From Artocarpus heterophyllus (taxonomy: Eukaryota; Streptophyta; Magnoliopsida; Rosales; Moraceae): a stretch of 64,000 nt of DNA. The stretch lies in contig CM046338.1 in the NCBI GenBank assembly GCA_025403435.1, positions 17,297,316 to 17,361,315 of the forward strand, in the 5' to 3' direction. Both the position numbers and the translations under genes were made by a program. The notes under the pieces were generated by a model. It was not told where the DNA came from. It made no database searches and worked only from the letters and a program-made list of their open reading frames with translations. The stretch's first letter is position 1; each line of letters begins with the position of its first letter. Positions 21,727 to 33,212 of the stretch are shown piece after piece.

Positions 21727-22074
21727 GAAGATTTCTAGAGTTAGACTCTGCTAAATTATTTTTGATGTTGTGAGAGTCTCTAAATTTTTTGAACCAACTT
21801 AGTTACTATCCATTTATAGTGGAATGTTATATGTATAAAAGGTAAAGAAATTGTAGTTGCTGTGCTAAGTTCCAGTCACATCAAGTGTGTTTGTTCTGAA
21901 TTAAAAGTAAGTATGAAGTAACAAAGCGGTCAAGTCATGTCGAGTGATCAGTTTTTGTAACCAATAGAAATTAAAATAGCATTAAACCAAAAACTAGTTG
22001 TTTACATGGCGCACTAGTCTTCAAGTTTATTCTTGCAGGTCTTTGTTCAAGAGCATGTATTTGCAGGTATCTTT
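21727..22074. other. Lipoxygenase 3' flank, unit B
   Basis: Former 3' untranslated and flanking sequence matching 5561-5812 and 38474-38809. It ends at the copia insertion. No gene seen. Confidence 0.6.
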
Positions 22075-22526
22075 TGCTAGAAATTTTCATATACAAAATT
22101 ATGATTTTTATATATGCATGAATCCAAATTGCATAAAAAATTATCTAAATGCAAAAACGTAAAGGAAAAGAAAATCTAACTTCCAGCCATTGATAAATAT
22201 AGTAAGAATGGAGAATATCTTTGTAAGAATTCTTGAATAAATATTTTCTCAAAGAAAGATAATCTTCTAAACCTTCTATAATTTAGAGAGATGGTGTATT
22301 TTTGAATAACTGCAAGGCTTAAGGACCCTCTAAATTTTACTTGAAATTTATAAACACCCACCTTCAGGGTATAATAGTTACCTTTCATTGAGAAGAGGTT
22401 TTTTTTTTTTGAAATGTTATAACACGCTTTAGAAAATACGTCTATATTGGACCACTTAAAATTATTTTTATTTATTTATTATCATTTAAAAACTAAATAA
22501 ACAATAATAAATAAATTAAAATAGCA
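22075..22526 (-). mobile_element. Copia LTR, unit B copy
   Basis: This 452-bp LTR (TGCTAGAAATTTTCATAT... to ...AAATAGCA) is the same insertion as 38810-39258 in unit C, with the same left flank (TATCTTT). Minus orientation follows from the polypurine tract (CAAGTAGGAGAA on the minus strand) next to its right edge and from the reverse-strand RNase H fragment beyond. Confidence 0.85.
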
Positions 22527-23081
22527 TTCTCCTACTTGATCCACATATATTTTCTAGATAACCAAAATCGATCAATCTTAAACTTAAGAAAAAACACATG
22601 AATCATGACGATAGATCCTCTTAGAATGAGTATTCTCTTCCATATATTACAATGCATTATATCCCTTAATACTAACTTATAAATGATACGTAACTTAATG
22701 AATAAACCCTATGTTTATTCTTAATCCAACTTAATTGATCTTGCTCAAAATAACTGAATATGTGAATAACTAAATATAAGAAAACATCACAATTGAATAA
22801 GAGTTTTATTAAAACAATAAATGTACGTAAAATGAAATTCACATCGTAGAACCAAGTCTCATTCATACTACGTGATCCTTAAAATTCTTTGGTGGCATGC
22901 CTTTAGTTTAAGAATCGGCAATCGTCAACTCAGTGCTTACGTTCTCAATGATTACTTTCTTTTCTTTAATACGTTCTCTTATCGCTAAGTACTTAATGTC
23001 TATATGTTTACTCTGACTATGGCTCTTGTTGTTCTTAGCCATAAATGTCGTAGCTGAATTGTCACAGTATAACCTCAATGG
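22527..23081 (-). mobile_element. Truncated copia 3' end with RNase H remnant, unit B
   Basis: Holds the polypurine tract, the 3' untranslated stretch and, on the minus strand at about 22908-23081, the end of the copia RNase H (LRLYCDNSATTFMAKN, HIDIKYLAIRERIKEKK). It ends abruptly at about 23082, where the sequence switches to the interior of a CACTA MITE. The rest of the element, still present in unit C, has been deleted. Confidence 0.85.
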
Positions 23082-23321
23082 CGTAGAATCTCCAAGACTT
23101 TGGCGACATCTCCTACTTGTCGTTAAATAATTTAACGACACTAAACTATTCTCGTTAAAAAGAGACCTTTAAGACGACATCTATATAGATGTCGTTAATT
23201 ATTGTTTTAAATGTCGTTAACGGCATCTTTGTTGGAGATGTCGTTATATGTACTTTTCAACGATATTCAAAAACCACATGTCGTTAATAATGTGTTGTTA
23301 AATTTAGTTTTTCTTGTAGTG
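23082..23321. mobile_element. CACTA MITE, right half only (unit B)
   Basis: Corresponds to the right half of the MITE at 53851-54325. It is rich in AACGACA/TGTCGTT motifs and ends in AGTTTTTCTTGTAGTG, followed by TAT. The left half is lost at the deletion junction. A TAGAA shared by the copia and MITE sequences at the joint suggests microhomology. Confidence 0.8.
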
Positions 23322-25210
23322 TATGTTTCTTTTTCATTTTATTTTTTTATCTAGTTACTTTTTATATATATTTTTGTTTTGTTTGGTTATAACTTATTTG
23401 TATAATATGTTATGAAATTGAAATTGATTGGTTTTGGGTATATTAGTTTTAAATTTATTTTGTTATCTAACTAATTGGGTTTAATTTATGTTTTGCAAGT
23501 GGATATTGCTTGAAATTACTTTTAAATTATTTGAATAATTTGTTATGAGATTGAACTTAATTGATTTTGGGTATGTTAGTTTTAGGCCGGAGGGTTGCAT
23601 TGTAGAAAATTGCATAGCCAAAGAAGTCGTAGAATTTGCTCGGAATACTTCTCTAATGTCGAAGCAATTAGTTTGCCAAGGAATGTTAAATTAAGCCGAA
23701 AGCAATGTCTACCAGTGCTCCATAGTTTGTTTCTCTCGAGGATAAGAGCAAGCAAGTCTTCATGTTTTACACAATACTCATAATTGAACCATTCGTAGAG
23801 GTCCACATGAAGGAAATAAAAGATACAAATCCCAAAAGAGGAAAGAATGAGAAATGGCTGAAAGATGAACATAACCACACTCTAAGAGAGTGGATATGAG
23901 CACATATATGTAACAAGTCTCATGAGTTTTGAAGCAAAGATGTCTCAGTAGACTTGTTTAAGTTCGCCAAATTGCTCACGGTCATGAGATATACTTTCTA
24001 TTCAATAAATTGGTTATAACTTTTACACTTGTGAAAGAGATGGGAAGCACTCGGTCCAAAATAGTAGTATATGTCTTTGTGCCAATTCCAAAATAGTAGT
24101 ATATGTCTTTTCCTTTGCAAAAGACAAGAATCTCTTGTATAGAACAATGACCTACTATGATTATATTGATGACATATGGGAACTTGACTATTGCGGACTT
24201 AGGGTGATTCTTTTTAATCACAAATGGACCGACAATAACTACATAAAAGTTGATAACGATGACATTATGGTAGTAAACTTTAGAAGATTGGGTTACACAA
24301 ATGATCCGTTCATCATGGCATCGTAAGCTAAACAAATCTTCTACACCACCAATCCTAAAGATTTGGAATTGTCATTAGTCGCATCAATAAAGCTAAGAGC
24401 AATGATTGATGGCAATAATGATAATGACAAATGCTATGATATTCCATCTTTTGACAAAAGATTGCCATTAGTAGAGGAGGTTGATGTTTTTGATGGTGAC
24501 GACTCACACTTAGTCCATTTAAATTTTGAATGGAATTGTATTGATAACACTAATAAATGTAAGATGAAAAAGTAATCATGTACGTTTTATTTTATTTTTT
24601 ATTCAACTATTTCATAGATTGTTTTATTTGTATTTTATTATGCTGTATTTCATTTTTTCATTGTTGTATCGCATTTTACTTTGTTGTATTTTTAGTTGAA
24701 GTATCATTTCATTGCATGAGCTATAATTAATGTGAAAGTTTATTGAATTACTTTTATAATTGCATATAAGTTGCTATTTTTTTATTTAATTTATAGTTTT
24801 TTAAAATATTTTACTTGTTATAATTATTTGTTTTTTAAGTGTGAAATATAATAACTAAAATAAGTGAATTGTGACACAAATGAATAGAATAATGGAATAT
24901 TAGGCCACCAGTGGAAAAAAAGTCCAAAACAATGTTTTCTTTTTCAAGTATAGAGATTAGGCGACGGTTTATTTGTAAACTATCATCTAAAATACAACTA
25001 TAGATGATGGTTTTAGGTAGAAACCATTGTCTAAAGTCAGCTATTTGTGCCTCTTGGTGGCCCAAGTTTATATTAGACAACACTTTATAACTGTCGTTTA
25101 ATATCCACCACCTATTACGTCACCGGATTAAACGATGCTTTAGCTGACCATTATTTAATTTTTTGACGATGATTTTTAACCTTTTCCAATATACTATCTA
25201 TACTTGTGGA
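23322..25210 (+). mobile_element. Degenerate CACTA TNP2 remnant, copy B
   Basis: Collinear with 9680-11170 and 54326-56210. TNP2 C-terminal fragments are visible: EVHMKEIKDTNPKRGKNEKW near 23810-23860, and a DUF4216-like piece at 24135-24326 with YYDYIDDIWELDYCG and NFRRLGYTNDPFIMAS, continuing after a stop at 24363-24575. The right part (24955-25180) has CACTA-like subterminal motifs (AGATGATGGTTTT, ACGGTTTATTTGTAAAC) that unit A lacks. No functional transposase remains. Confidence 0.75.
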
Positions 25211-27077
25211 AATCACAAAGGGAGAAGAAATACAATCAGCAATTGTGTTGTTGCATATATGGGCAGAACACAAAATGGAGGCTTGAAGTTCTGGAAAATA
25301 AAGGACGAGTTTAAGGCGAATTAAAATATTTTCTTAAAGGTTTTATTTTTCTTTACTTATCAAAGTTGCTAATGAGTTTAACGACAAATCACCCCTAAGA
25401 TATAACAAACTCTTGAACACAATATTTAATAATAATATTGCATTCCAGAATAAGAAATGAAACTTGTAAAATCTTAAAAATTAAATAAATGACAAGGGTG
25501 CTATTTCATGAACCAATACAACCAATGTAATCTATGCAACTGATCACATATAAAGGTACCTTTTCATTTTAATGGCATCTCTTTATGCAGTATCACGTCT
25601 ATTGCAATGTATATGACCATTACTAATATGTATTTAGCTTTGTATGAAAACATGCAATCAAGTAGCACATTGCTTCGAAGCAATTTTCAATCACACAATA
25701 GTTCAAATGACATCTCTCTGGATTGGCACTGCGACACCATCTTTCAAGCATTGTAGCGCCATGTGTACTACACTGCTAAAATGTGACTGGCACCAGGATG
25801 CTGCTTATTCAGCGTTTGGGCGACCTAGGCACTATATACCAAATGCCGAGGTGCTGGGTTCTTTGACCCAAAAATGCTGTTTACTAATCTCAAGGCCACG
25901 GCCTCAATTCTTAGTGTTGCGGTGCGACATACAGATGCAAAATATACTAAAAATGTGCATCTTCATGTTCTCTAGTGTGATCATTGATCTTATACATGTG
26001 ACAAATGCCACGATGTGACATACCGATGCAAAATATACTAAAAATGTGCATTTTCATGCTCTCTAGTGTGATCATTGATCTTATACATGTGACAAATGCA
26101 ACAGTATGACATACCCATGCAAAATATACTCAAAATGTGCATTTTCATGTTCTCTAGTGTGATCATTGATCTTACACATGTGACAAATGTTGCGGTGTGA
26201 CATCCCGATGCAAAATATACTAAAAATGTGTATTTTCATGTTCTCTTGTGTGATCATTGATCTTACACATGTGACAGACATATTACAATCCCTCCCACAA
26301 ATTGTATAGAAGGTCTCTCTCATTCTCACTCAACATTTCAATAGTTATGTAAGGAGACTCTTACACAAAAAAAGATAATGAAAGCAACAAAGGAAATTAA
26401 TTGAAAGAGAAATTAAATAATGTGAAAAGATAGCTCATAATACGAGCATGTGTGCACAAAATATTTTGTGCAACTTTTATAACGTCAACCATTAGATTTC
26501 ATCTAGATGGTGAATTAATGAGCACCACTGGTAGTGTGTCTACAGGGAACACTACAATATTTTCTCAAAAAATAGAAAAAGAAATAATGAAAAATCAAGA
26601 CATCAACAATGTTATAGGGTATTGGTAGTGTTGAATCTACACAATAATAAAGGGTGGATCCCTCTATATAAAACTCACATGTGAGGCTCATTTTTCATTA
26701 ATTGTGGTATTTAGTATTGGTGATGCTTCCAAGCATTTTTTGTTTTGTAAAATGAAAATTATCATGCATAAAAAAAAAAAGAAATGACATAAAATTAGTT
26801 GCTATGAGGACAGAATGGTATAAATCCAAGATTTTAGGTGCTTTTGAAACTGATGGTTTAATAATATGTTAATTTATGTAAGTAATTTAAACGAAATTGG
26901 TTGATCTCATTGTCAATCAATATATTGTTAAGAAAATTCTAAAGCATAATAAAGGAGTTTTATTCGCACTGTTAAACAATATCCATATACATTATATGGT
27001 CGTAAGAAGACACTTATTTAAAAGAACAAGATAAGAGAGTTTATGACAATAGTTTCAATTTAACCCCTAAAGGATAT
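25211..27077. other. Downstream flank of BBE-like gene 2
   Basis: No gene seen. It matches 11171-12771 and 56221-58080 and contains the four-copy 91-bp repeat at 25926-26289. Confidence 0.6.
25926..26289. repeat. Four-copy 91-bp tandem repeat, unit B
   Basis: Units begin with GACATACCGATGCAAAATAT at 25926, 26017, 26108 and 26199, a constant 91-bp spacing. Each unit continues with ATGTGCATTTTCATGTTCTC and GTGTGATCATTGATCTTA, then ACATGTGACAAATG. Unit A has a single diverged copy, so the array expanded before B and C separated. It lies about 0.8 kb past the 3' end of BBE-like gene 2. Confidence 0.9.
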
Positions 27078-28736
27078 CTACTCCTCTTGACGAGTAAAAA
27101 GAGGTGGGATGCTTTGCTTGTCTTTAAAGAAATTAGTTGGATCAACTATAGTCTTTACATAAAGCAACCTATTGAAATTATTCTTGAAATACTGAGGACC
27201 CCAAATCTGGGCTTGTGTAATATCATCATAAGCACTTCTAGTGTCGTTCTTATCGTTATTCATCCCGATGTCAAGGTCTCTGAAGTTGAGATATGCAGCC
27301 CTCGGGTTTTTTGACACATAGGGAGTCATGTATTCGTAAAGACTTCTTACCCATTCCACATGCTTTTTAGATGTTGCAATATTTTCTGTAGTTTCCCAAA
27401 TCACCATGTAGTGAATGTTGTAAAGGTTCCCGGCTCGGTAGGGGAATGGGATTGTGGGTTCGGAAAAATTGTCCATTTTCCCTCCAAAAGGAAATAGATC
27501 GATCAGTACTCGTCCTACCTCTTCTTCATATAACCTTGCCAACATTCCTTCGACTATGTCATCTGGAATAGGCTCTTTCACAAAGTCAGATTTCGCTTTG
27601 AATGATGCCAAATTGTAATTAGATGTCCTTCCAAGTAGAACGTCCAAGGATTCTCCATTTCTAAATGAATTGAAATAGAGAAAGGATTCAACCCATCTCA
27701 TTTCAATGCACTCTTGCCGTAGCAAACCCAACTCGGGAAACTCCTTTTGCATCAATTGAAGGAGCCTGTCAACACGACCATGTAACGTGGCTCGGAAGGA
27801 AGCTTTTACGTTAACTTTCTTATTCCCTTCAGTATCTATTGAACTCGCAGTTTGGAATCTGACATATATTGATAGATCCTCATCAACTTTGTTAGCACGA
27901 CGTTGCCATCGATGAAAGAGCTTCTTTGTTGTATTGTCTTCCATGTTCCTAGTGACATCAAACACAGTCACTATTGGCGGCACATGGACAAGTCGAATTT
28001 TCCATGCAAGAACGATTCCAAAGCTTGCTGGTCCACCACCACGAATGGCCCAAAACAAGTCTTCCCCCATGGATTCCCTGTCAAGAATTCCTCCTTCAGC
28101 ATCTACTAATTCCGCGTCAAGAATGTTATCAGCTGCAAGGCCATGTTTTCGTGTCAAATAGCCATAGCCTCCTCCACCAATGTGTCCACCAACGCCGACA
28201 CTGTGGCAATCGCCTGCTGGGAAGGCAAGATCTTCACTTTTTTCAGCAATTTTATAATAAAGTTCACCTAGCGTTGCGCCAGCTTGAACCCAAGCAGATT
28301 TGCTCTCTGCATTAACGCTGATAAGATTTAGGTCTCTCAAATCAATCAGAACAAATGGAACATCAGACACAAAAGAAAGGCCCTCATAATCATGGCCGCC
28401 GCTTCGGGTTCTAATTTGGATGCCATGTTTCTTAGAGCAATAAACAGTGGCTTGGACGTGGGAGGCATAAAATGGTGTGACGATAATTAATGGTTTTGGG
28501 GCTGAAGGAGAAGAAAAACGCTTGTTCTGTATGGATGAGTGCAATATAGTGGAATACGATGGATCTTTTGAAGTGTAGATAATGGTTTTAGAAGTAGAGG
28601 TAGAGTTGGATATAAGAGTGGTGAGGCAATGAAGAAAGTCTTCATGAGCATGAACGGCTGAGGCTGCCAAAACAAAGGAAAATAGAAACATAATATTAAT
28701 TTTGGCAAAGGGCCAAGAGAACGCAGAGCACTTCAT
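27078..28736 (-). CDS. BBE-like FAD-linked oxidoreductase 2
   Basis: Intronless 552-residue protein, very similar to gene 3 and clearly paralogous to gene 1. It has a signal peptide (about residues 1-30), His115 in TRSGGHDYEG and Cys177 in PAGDCHSVGVGGH for two-point FAD attachment, the C-terminal BBE domain and a PPLFTRQEE tail. As in the other copies the tyrosine of N-Y-R-D-L is phenylalanine (NFRDLDIG), the P-Y-G-G segment is FPFGG, and the residues after RAGNLY are N-I-H. The start is supported by a conserved TATA box at 28795-28802 and by conservation of the leader among copies. The few differences from gene 3 (for example KINIM for KITIM, RKHG for RKYG, KDKQS for KDEQS) are all substitutions. 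The product is probably secreted or vacuolar; the substrate is unknown. Confidence 0.93.
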   Translation of the reverse strand: MKCSAFSWPFAKINIMFLFSFVLAASAVHAHEDFLHCLTTLISNSTSTSKTIIYTSKDPSYSTILHSSIQNKRFSSPSAPKPLIIVTPFYASHVQATVYCSKKHGIQIRTRSGGHDYEGLSFVSDVPFVLIDLRDLNLISVNAESKSAWVQAGATLGELYYKIAEKSEDLAFPAGDCHSVGVGGHIGGGGYGYLTRKHGLAADNILDAELVDAEGGILDRESMGEDLFWAIRGGGPASFGIVLAWKIRLVHVPPIVTVFDVTRNMEDNTTKKLFHRWQRRANKVDEDLSIYVRFQTASSIDTEGNKKVNVKASFRATLHGRVDRLLQLMQKEFPELGLLRQECIEMRWVESFLYFNSFRNGESLDVLLGRTSNYNLASFKAKSDFVKEPIPDDIVEGMLARLYEEEVGRVLIDLFPFGGKMDNFSEPTIPFPYRAGNLYNIHYMVIWETTENIATSKKHVEWVRSLYEYMTPYVSKNPRAAYLNFRDLDIGMNNDKNDTRSAYDDITQAQIWGPQYFKNNFNRLLYVKTIVDPTNFFKDKQSIPPLFTRQEE

Positions 28737-28794
28737 TTTGCTTCACTTGTTTGTTTTCACCGAACTATGAGCAAAATGATACTAATTGCCTCCT

Positions 28795-28802
28795 TTATAT
28801 AG
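28795..28802 (-). promoter_or_regulatory. TATA box of BBE-like gene 2
   Basis: CTATATAA on the minus strand about 60 bp upstream of the ATG, at the same place as for genes 1 and 3. Confidence 0.7.
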
Positions 28803-28874
28803 ATAATAAATGCTAGCTGCTTGCGTATTCAATAAATATACGTTAACACTACATGAGTAAACAAATGATACTCA

Positions 28875-29780
28875 CACCTTTGATTTTTCAAAACATTAAA
28901 TTAGTAATTTTAATCTCTTGATATTTTCCAAATATGGAATTATGAGTTCCCGTGCGTATCATCTTTCTCAAAATTCTTTTAGTACTTTCATCTACCTTTG
29001 ACACTGTCAAAAACGTGAGAATTATGATTTCTCATGCCTTTAATTTCTCACAAACTGTTAAATTAATCAGTGCTTTTTTAGAGTATTCTCATATAATACT
29101 TTTTTCATAATATCAAAATATGAAAAAATTATAAAAATGTTAGATAACTATATGAGTTATAGCACCATCTCATCTCACTTGTAGGACTCAAGTACCCTAC
29201 AAATGAAGCCAACCCTTGTAAGAGGATGAGGTTATAGCCCATGAAAACATATAGTATTGCTCGGAAAATTATGATGTCCCATACCTTTAATTTTTCATAG
29301 AATTAATTAGTAGAACATTTGCTTTTGATAATGTTGAAATGTGGAAAAGTTATGATTTCTTGTGCCTTTGATTTTTGACAAAATTGACTTCAATACTTTC
29401 ATCAGCTTTTCCTCTTTTACTTCCGTCGAGCTAACTTTGACGATGTCCAAATGTGAAAGAATTATGAAAGATTTTTCAAAAATTGAATCAAAACTTTCGG
29501 CTTGATGACATCAATATTATGATTAATCCCTTTGATTTTTTGCCCCTTTGATTTTCTCAACATTTAATTAGTACTTTCATGTACACTAGATAATTCCAAA
29601 ATATGGGAAATTATGATTTCCCGTACATCTAGTTTTTCACAGAATTATTTTAGTACTTTCATATATATTCCTTTGTTACCGTCGTGTTGAAAGAATTATG
29701 ATTTCTTACACCTTTAATTCTCACAGGCTGTTAAATTAATTAGTATTTCCACATGGTACTTTTTCAAAAGTCAAAAAGTG
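28875..29780. repeat. Degenerate tandem repeat upstream of BBE-like gene 2
   Basis: Same diverged repeat family as 14558-15480 (CCTTTGATTTTTC ... TTAGTACTTTCAT ... GAATTATGATTTCTC), interrupted by the foldback element near 29147. Confidence 0.6.
29147..29262. mobile_element. Short foldback (MITE-like) element, copy B
   Basis: Equivalent of 14828-14943, with ACTATATGAGTTATAGC at the left end and GGTTATAGCCCATGAAAACATATAGT at the right. Confidence 0.45.
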
Positions 29781-30411
29781 AAAAATTCCTTTTGACCTTT
29801 TTTTTAACAAAATTAAGAATCAAAATGTCCGTTTGATACTGTTTTCACAAATAAATAAAAATATTTTTATTTTAAAAAATAAGAATTTTTTAAAAATTAT
29901 GTTGAAAATATTTTTAAAATTTTTGCCTCAAAAAATATGAAAAAACATTTCTAAAAATTTTGACAACGAAAACAAATAAGGCCAATGTATTGGTTAATTT
30001 TGAAAAATAAAAAAATTAGGTGCTTTCTAGAATCGCGTAATTTACATTGATGTCCTTGTGTAGATGTAGGTTTGATTCTCCTAACAATATAAGTCGTCGA
30101 GTAGAACTTATTTTTCTTTAAAGGAAGTAGAACATTTTGATTTGTTCACCTATTTCAGTGTAATATCTCACAGATTGTTAAGTTAATAAAGTATATGCAT
30201 AGGGCACTTTTTCAAAATGTCAAAAAGTGAAGGTAGAAGAGGAAAATAACACGTTTAGATTAAAATTTAGTAAATAATATCATATAGTTTCAAAATATGC
30301 AATAAATAGAATATCATGAGAAAATGGGAAATATCTCATGAGAAATTAAGAACGATAACCCCAAAATACCCTCACATCTTTATCCTTTACATCTCTCATC
30401 CTCCTCTCTCG

Positions 30412-31332
30412 TCGGCACCGTCGGTGGCCGAGAAATACAATATTTACCAAGAAATACTAAATTTATTGTGTAAATACAAAAATTCACCTGCAATTAAGTC
30501 GTACTGCTGGCGGCCAATAAATGCGATATTTACCATATAAATACAAAAATTTACAAACAACTTCGCTGGACCGCCGACAACTGAGAAATAGAATATTTAC
30601 TAGGAAATATTATATTTACTGTATAAATAAAAAATACACTGGTAACTTCATCGGACCATCGGCAGTCAAGAAATACAATATTTACCGAGAAATCTTGTAT
30701 TTACTGTGTAAATAAAAAAATTCACAAGCGATCGAGAAATACAATATTTATCTAGAAATATCATATTTACTACATAAATATAAAAATTTACTACCACTTT
30801 ACTGGATTGTCGATGGCTGGGAAATATAATACTTACAAGGAAATACTATAATCGACTGGGAAATATAATATTTATCAAGAAATACCATACTTACAGTGTA
30901 AATATAAAATTTCACTAGCAACTAAAAAATACTGTATATATGTGTAAATACAAAAATTCACCGGCAATTTTGTCGGACAGCCAACGACCACGAGATACAA
31001 TATTTATCAGAAAATACTATGTTTACTATGTAAATACAAAAATTCACCAGTGACTTCACCAGATAGTCGACGACCGAAAAATACAATATTTACCTAAAAA
31101 TACCGTATTTAACGTATAAATACAAAAATTTACTAGTGATTTTGCTAGACCGCCGACGGCTGGAAAGTACCGTATTTATTATATAAATACAAAAATTCAT
31201 TGGCGACTTTATCGGGCCTCTTTCAGTCGAGAAATATAATATCTATGAGGAAGTACCGTATTTATTATGTATATAAAAAACCATTACTGAAGACTTCACC
31301 GGATCGTCGACAGCTGAGAAATACAATATTAT
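30412..31332. repeat. Irregular minisatellite at the B/C unit boundary
   Basis: Nearly identical to 16099-17020, copy for copy, with scattered substitutions. This shows the array was duplicated as part of the segment rather than expanding independently. Confidence 0.85.
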
Positions 31333-33207
31333 AAGTTAATTTTGAAAATATTATGATTTCTTCTACCTTTGTTTTTTTGTCTTTAACAAAATTTAGGATC
31401 AAAATATATAAGTTAATTTTGAAAAATAAAAAAATTACGCGCTTTCTAGAATCGAGTAATTTTCAGTGACGTCCTTGCGTAGATATGGTTTTTCATTCTT
31501 GTAACATTATAAATCGTCGAGTAGAAAATTATTTTCCTTTAAAGAAAGTAGAATATTCGGAGTAGTTCACCTTATTCCGTTTAATTGTCAGCCGCAATTC
31601 TTCTACGCTTTGACTCTTCTAACTTTGCTTTAAAGGAAGTAGAACATTTGGAGTTGTTCACTATTTCCGTTTAATTGTCAGCCGCACTCCTTTTTTTTTT
31701 TTTTTTTTTTTTAAATAATGAGAAGATCAAACACTTGAAATATATGACGCACCAAAATTTAGGATGATTTGGAGAAGAATTTTAAACGTGTCTTTTTTTT
31801 TTTTTTTTTTTTTTTTTTTCAGTCAAACGGGGGTGTAGAGCCTATCAATGACTTGAGACATCTAACGTTGGATTAAAGACCACAAAATAATATTAGAAAT
31901 GAAAATTAAAATCACGATTGTTACAGAATGTCTGTCAGGGGAATTCACGTACGGTTTGGATGGTTTTTTTCCCAAATCAAATCAAAAATAAATTTTATTT
32001 TAAAGTGGTTCAGGCGATTTTTTTTTTATATATAAAACTAAATCAAACCAAATCACGTACAAACGGTTTATGTTTAAGATTAACTTTTTAATATTTTATA
32101 AAATTTATAAAATGTCTAAAAGCTTGTATTTCAAAAATACAGAAGCAAAAACAAAACTAAAAAGTCACAGCAACACAAATCAAAGTTTACCAATAATCAA
32201 GCTAAAAGTTAAAAAAAAAAAAACAACTAAAAACATAAGACAAATAGAATTAAATTTAAATTTGGATTAAAGCTTTCCATTAGTGTCGATAAATCTCTCC
32301 TCCTACTAATATCCTTAATCGACACTGTGGTGAGTTGGGTTGACGGCAGAGAGAGATGACATGACAATGACGGCATGAGGACTAGGCCGACAGTAGTGTA
32401 GAGAGAATAGATGAGGGGAGACTAGGGTTCCATTCTATGAGTTAGTTTTAATTATATATGTTAGCTCTTTAATTTGATTTTGTTTTTTTGGGTGTTGATG
32501 ATGAGTGATTAGAAGACGTGTAATTATAAAGTGTGAAACAATGCATCTTATGTGGGCAGAATTTCTTGTGAGGACCAATAAAAAATAAGAAATAATAAAA
32601 ATTCTTATATAAAAAATATTTTAAAAATAAAAATTATCTAATGTGGCAATCTAATGAGCTTAAAATATTTATATAAAAACACCACCTAAACCGTCCAAAA
32701 TTAAAACAAAAACCACCAATTTGATTTGAATTAGGTGGTTTGTGCGGATTAGCGGACTTTTTGAGCCCCTTAAAATCTGTCATCTATATATATACAAATA
32801 ATAAATCTCCAAACATTAATTTAAGAAATCAAGATCTTTAGTCCATATTAAAAAAAAAATGCACTTCATCATTGTATTTTTTCTGTACTCAGTATTAATG
32901 AACATATCTAAAAGTAATTAATATATTCAATAAGTACGGCATGTATTTAATGATAATTAAATGATATTGTCGAATTAACAAAATAACCACGTCTGACCCT
33001 GCTTGTTTATGTCAAATAATAGCCAACGTGTTTTTTCCTTGATATGAGACTCCTCGTTTTATGTTTGTTTTCTACAAACAATAACCCGATAACGATATTA
33101 TCATTTGTATATTATTACCAGTTGGGAAACACGTAACTACGCGCTTCATATTCTGCTTGTTATATTACTTTGAAATAATATATGGACACATCATAAAACA
33201 ATGTAAT
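31333..33207. other. AT-rich spacer of unit C, left of the solo LTR
   Basis: Near-identical to 17020-18890 of unit B, with longer poly-T runs (31691, 31793). No gene seen. Confidence 0.65.
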
Positions 33208-33212
33208 ATAAT

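Larger units (their letters stand above)
17020..31332. repeat. Tandem segmental duplication, unit B
   Basis: Collinear with units A and C. Unit B shares with C the copia insertion after the lipoxygenase fragment and the CACTA MITE insertion, but lacks the copia body and the RLP pseudogene because of a large internal deletion joined near 23082. The spacer and BBE sequences are very close to unit C, so B and C are the most recent duplicates. Confidence 0.85.

Noticed and set aside
25926..26289. Repeat protein read from the 91-bp array (minus-strand frames)
   Set aside because: 91 is not a multiple of three, so the frame changes every unit. The apparent repeats in translation are a by-product.
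27903..28315. Plus-strand frames opposite BBE-like gene 2 (and 58906-59318 opposite gene 3)
   Set aside because: Antisense shadows of a conserved coding sequence.
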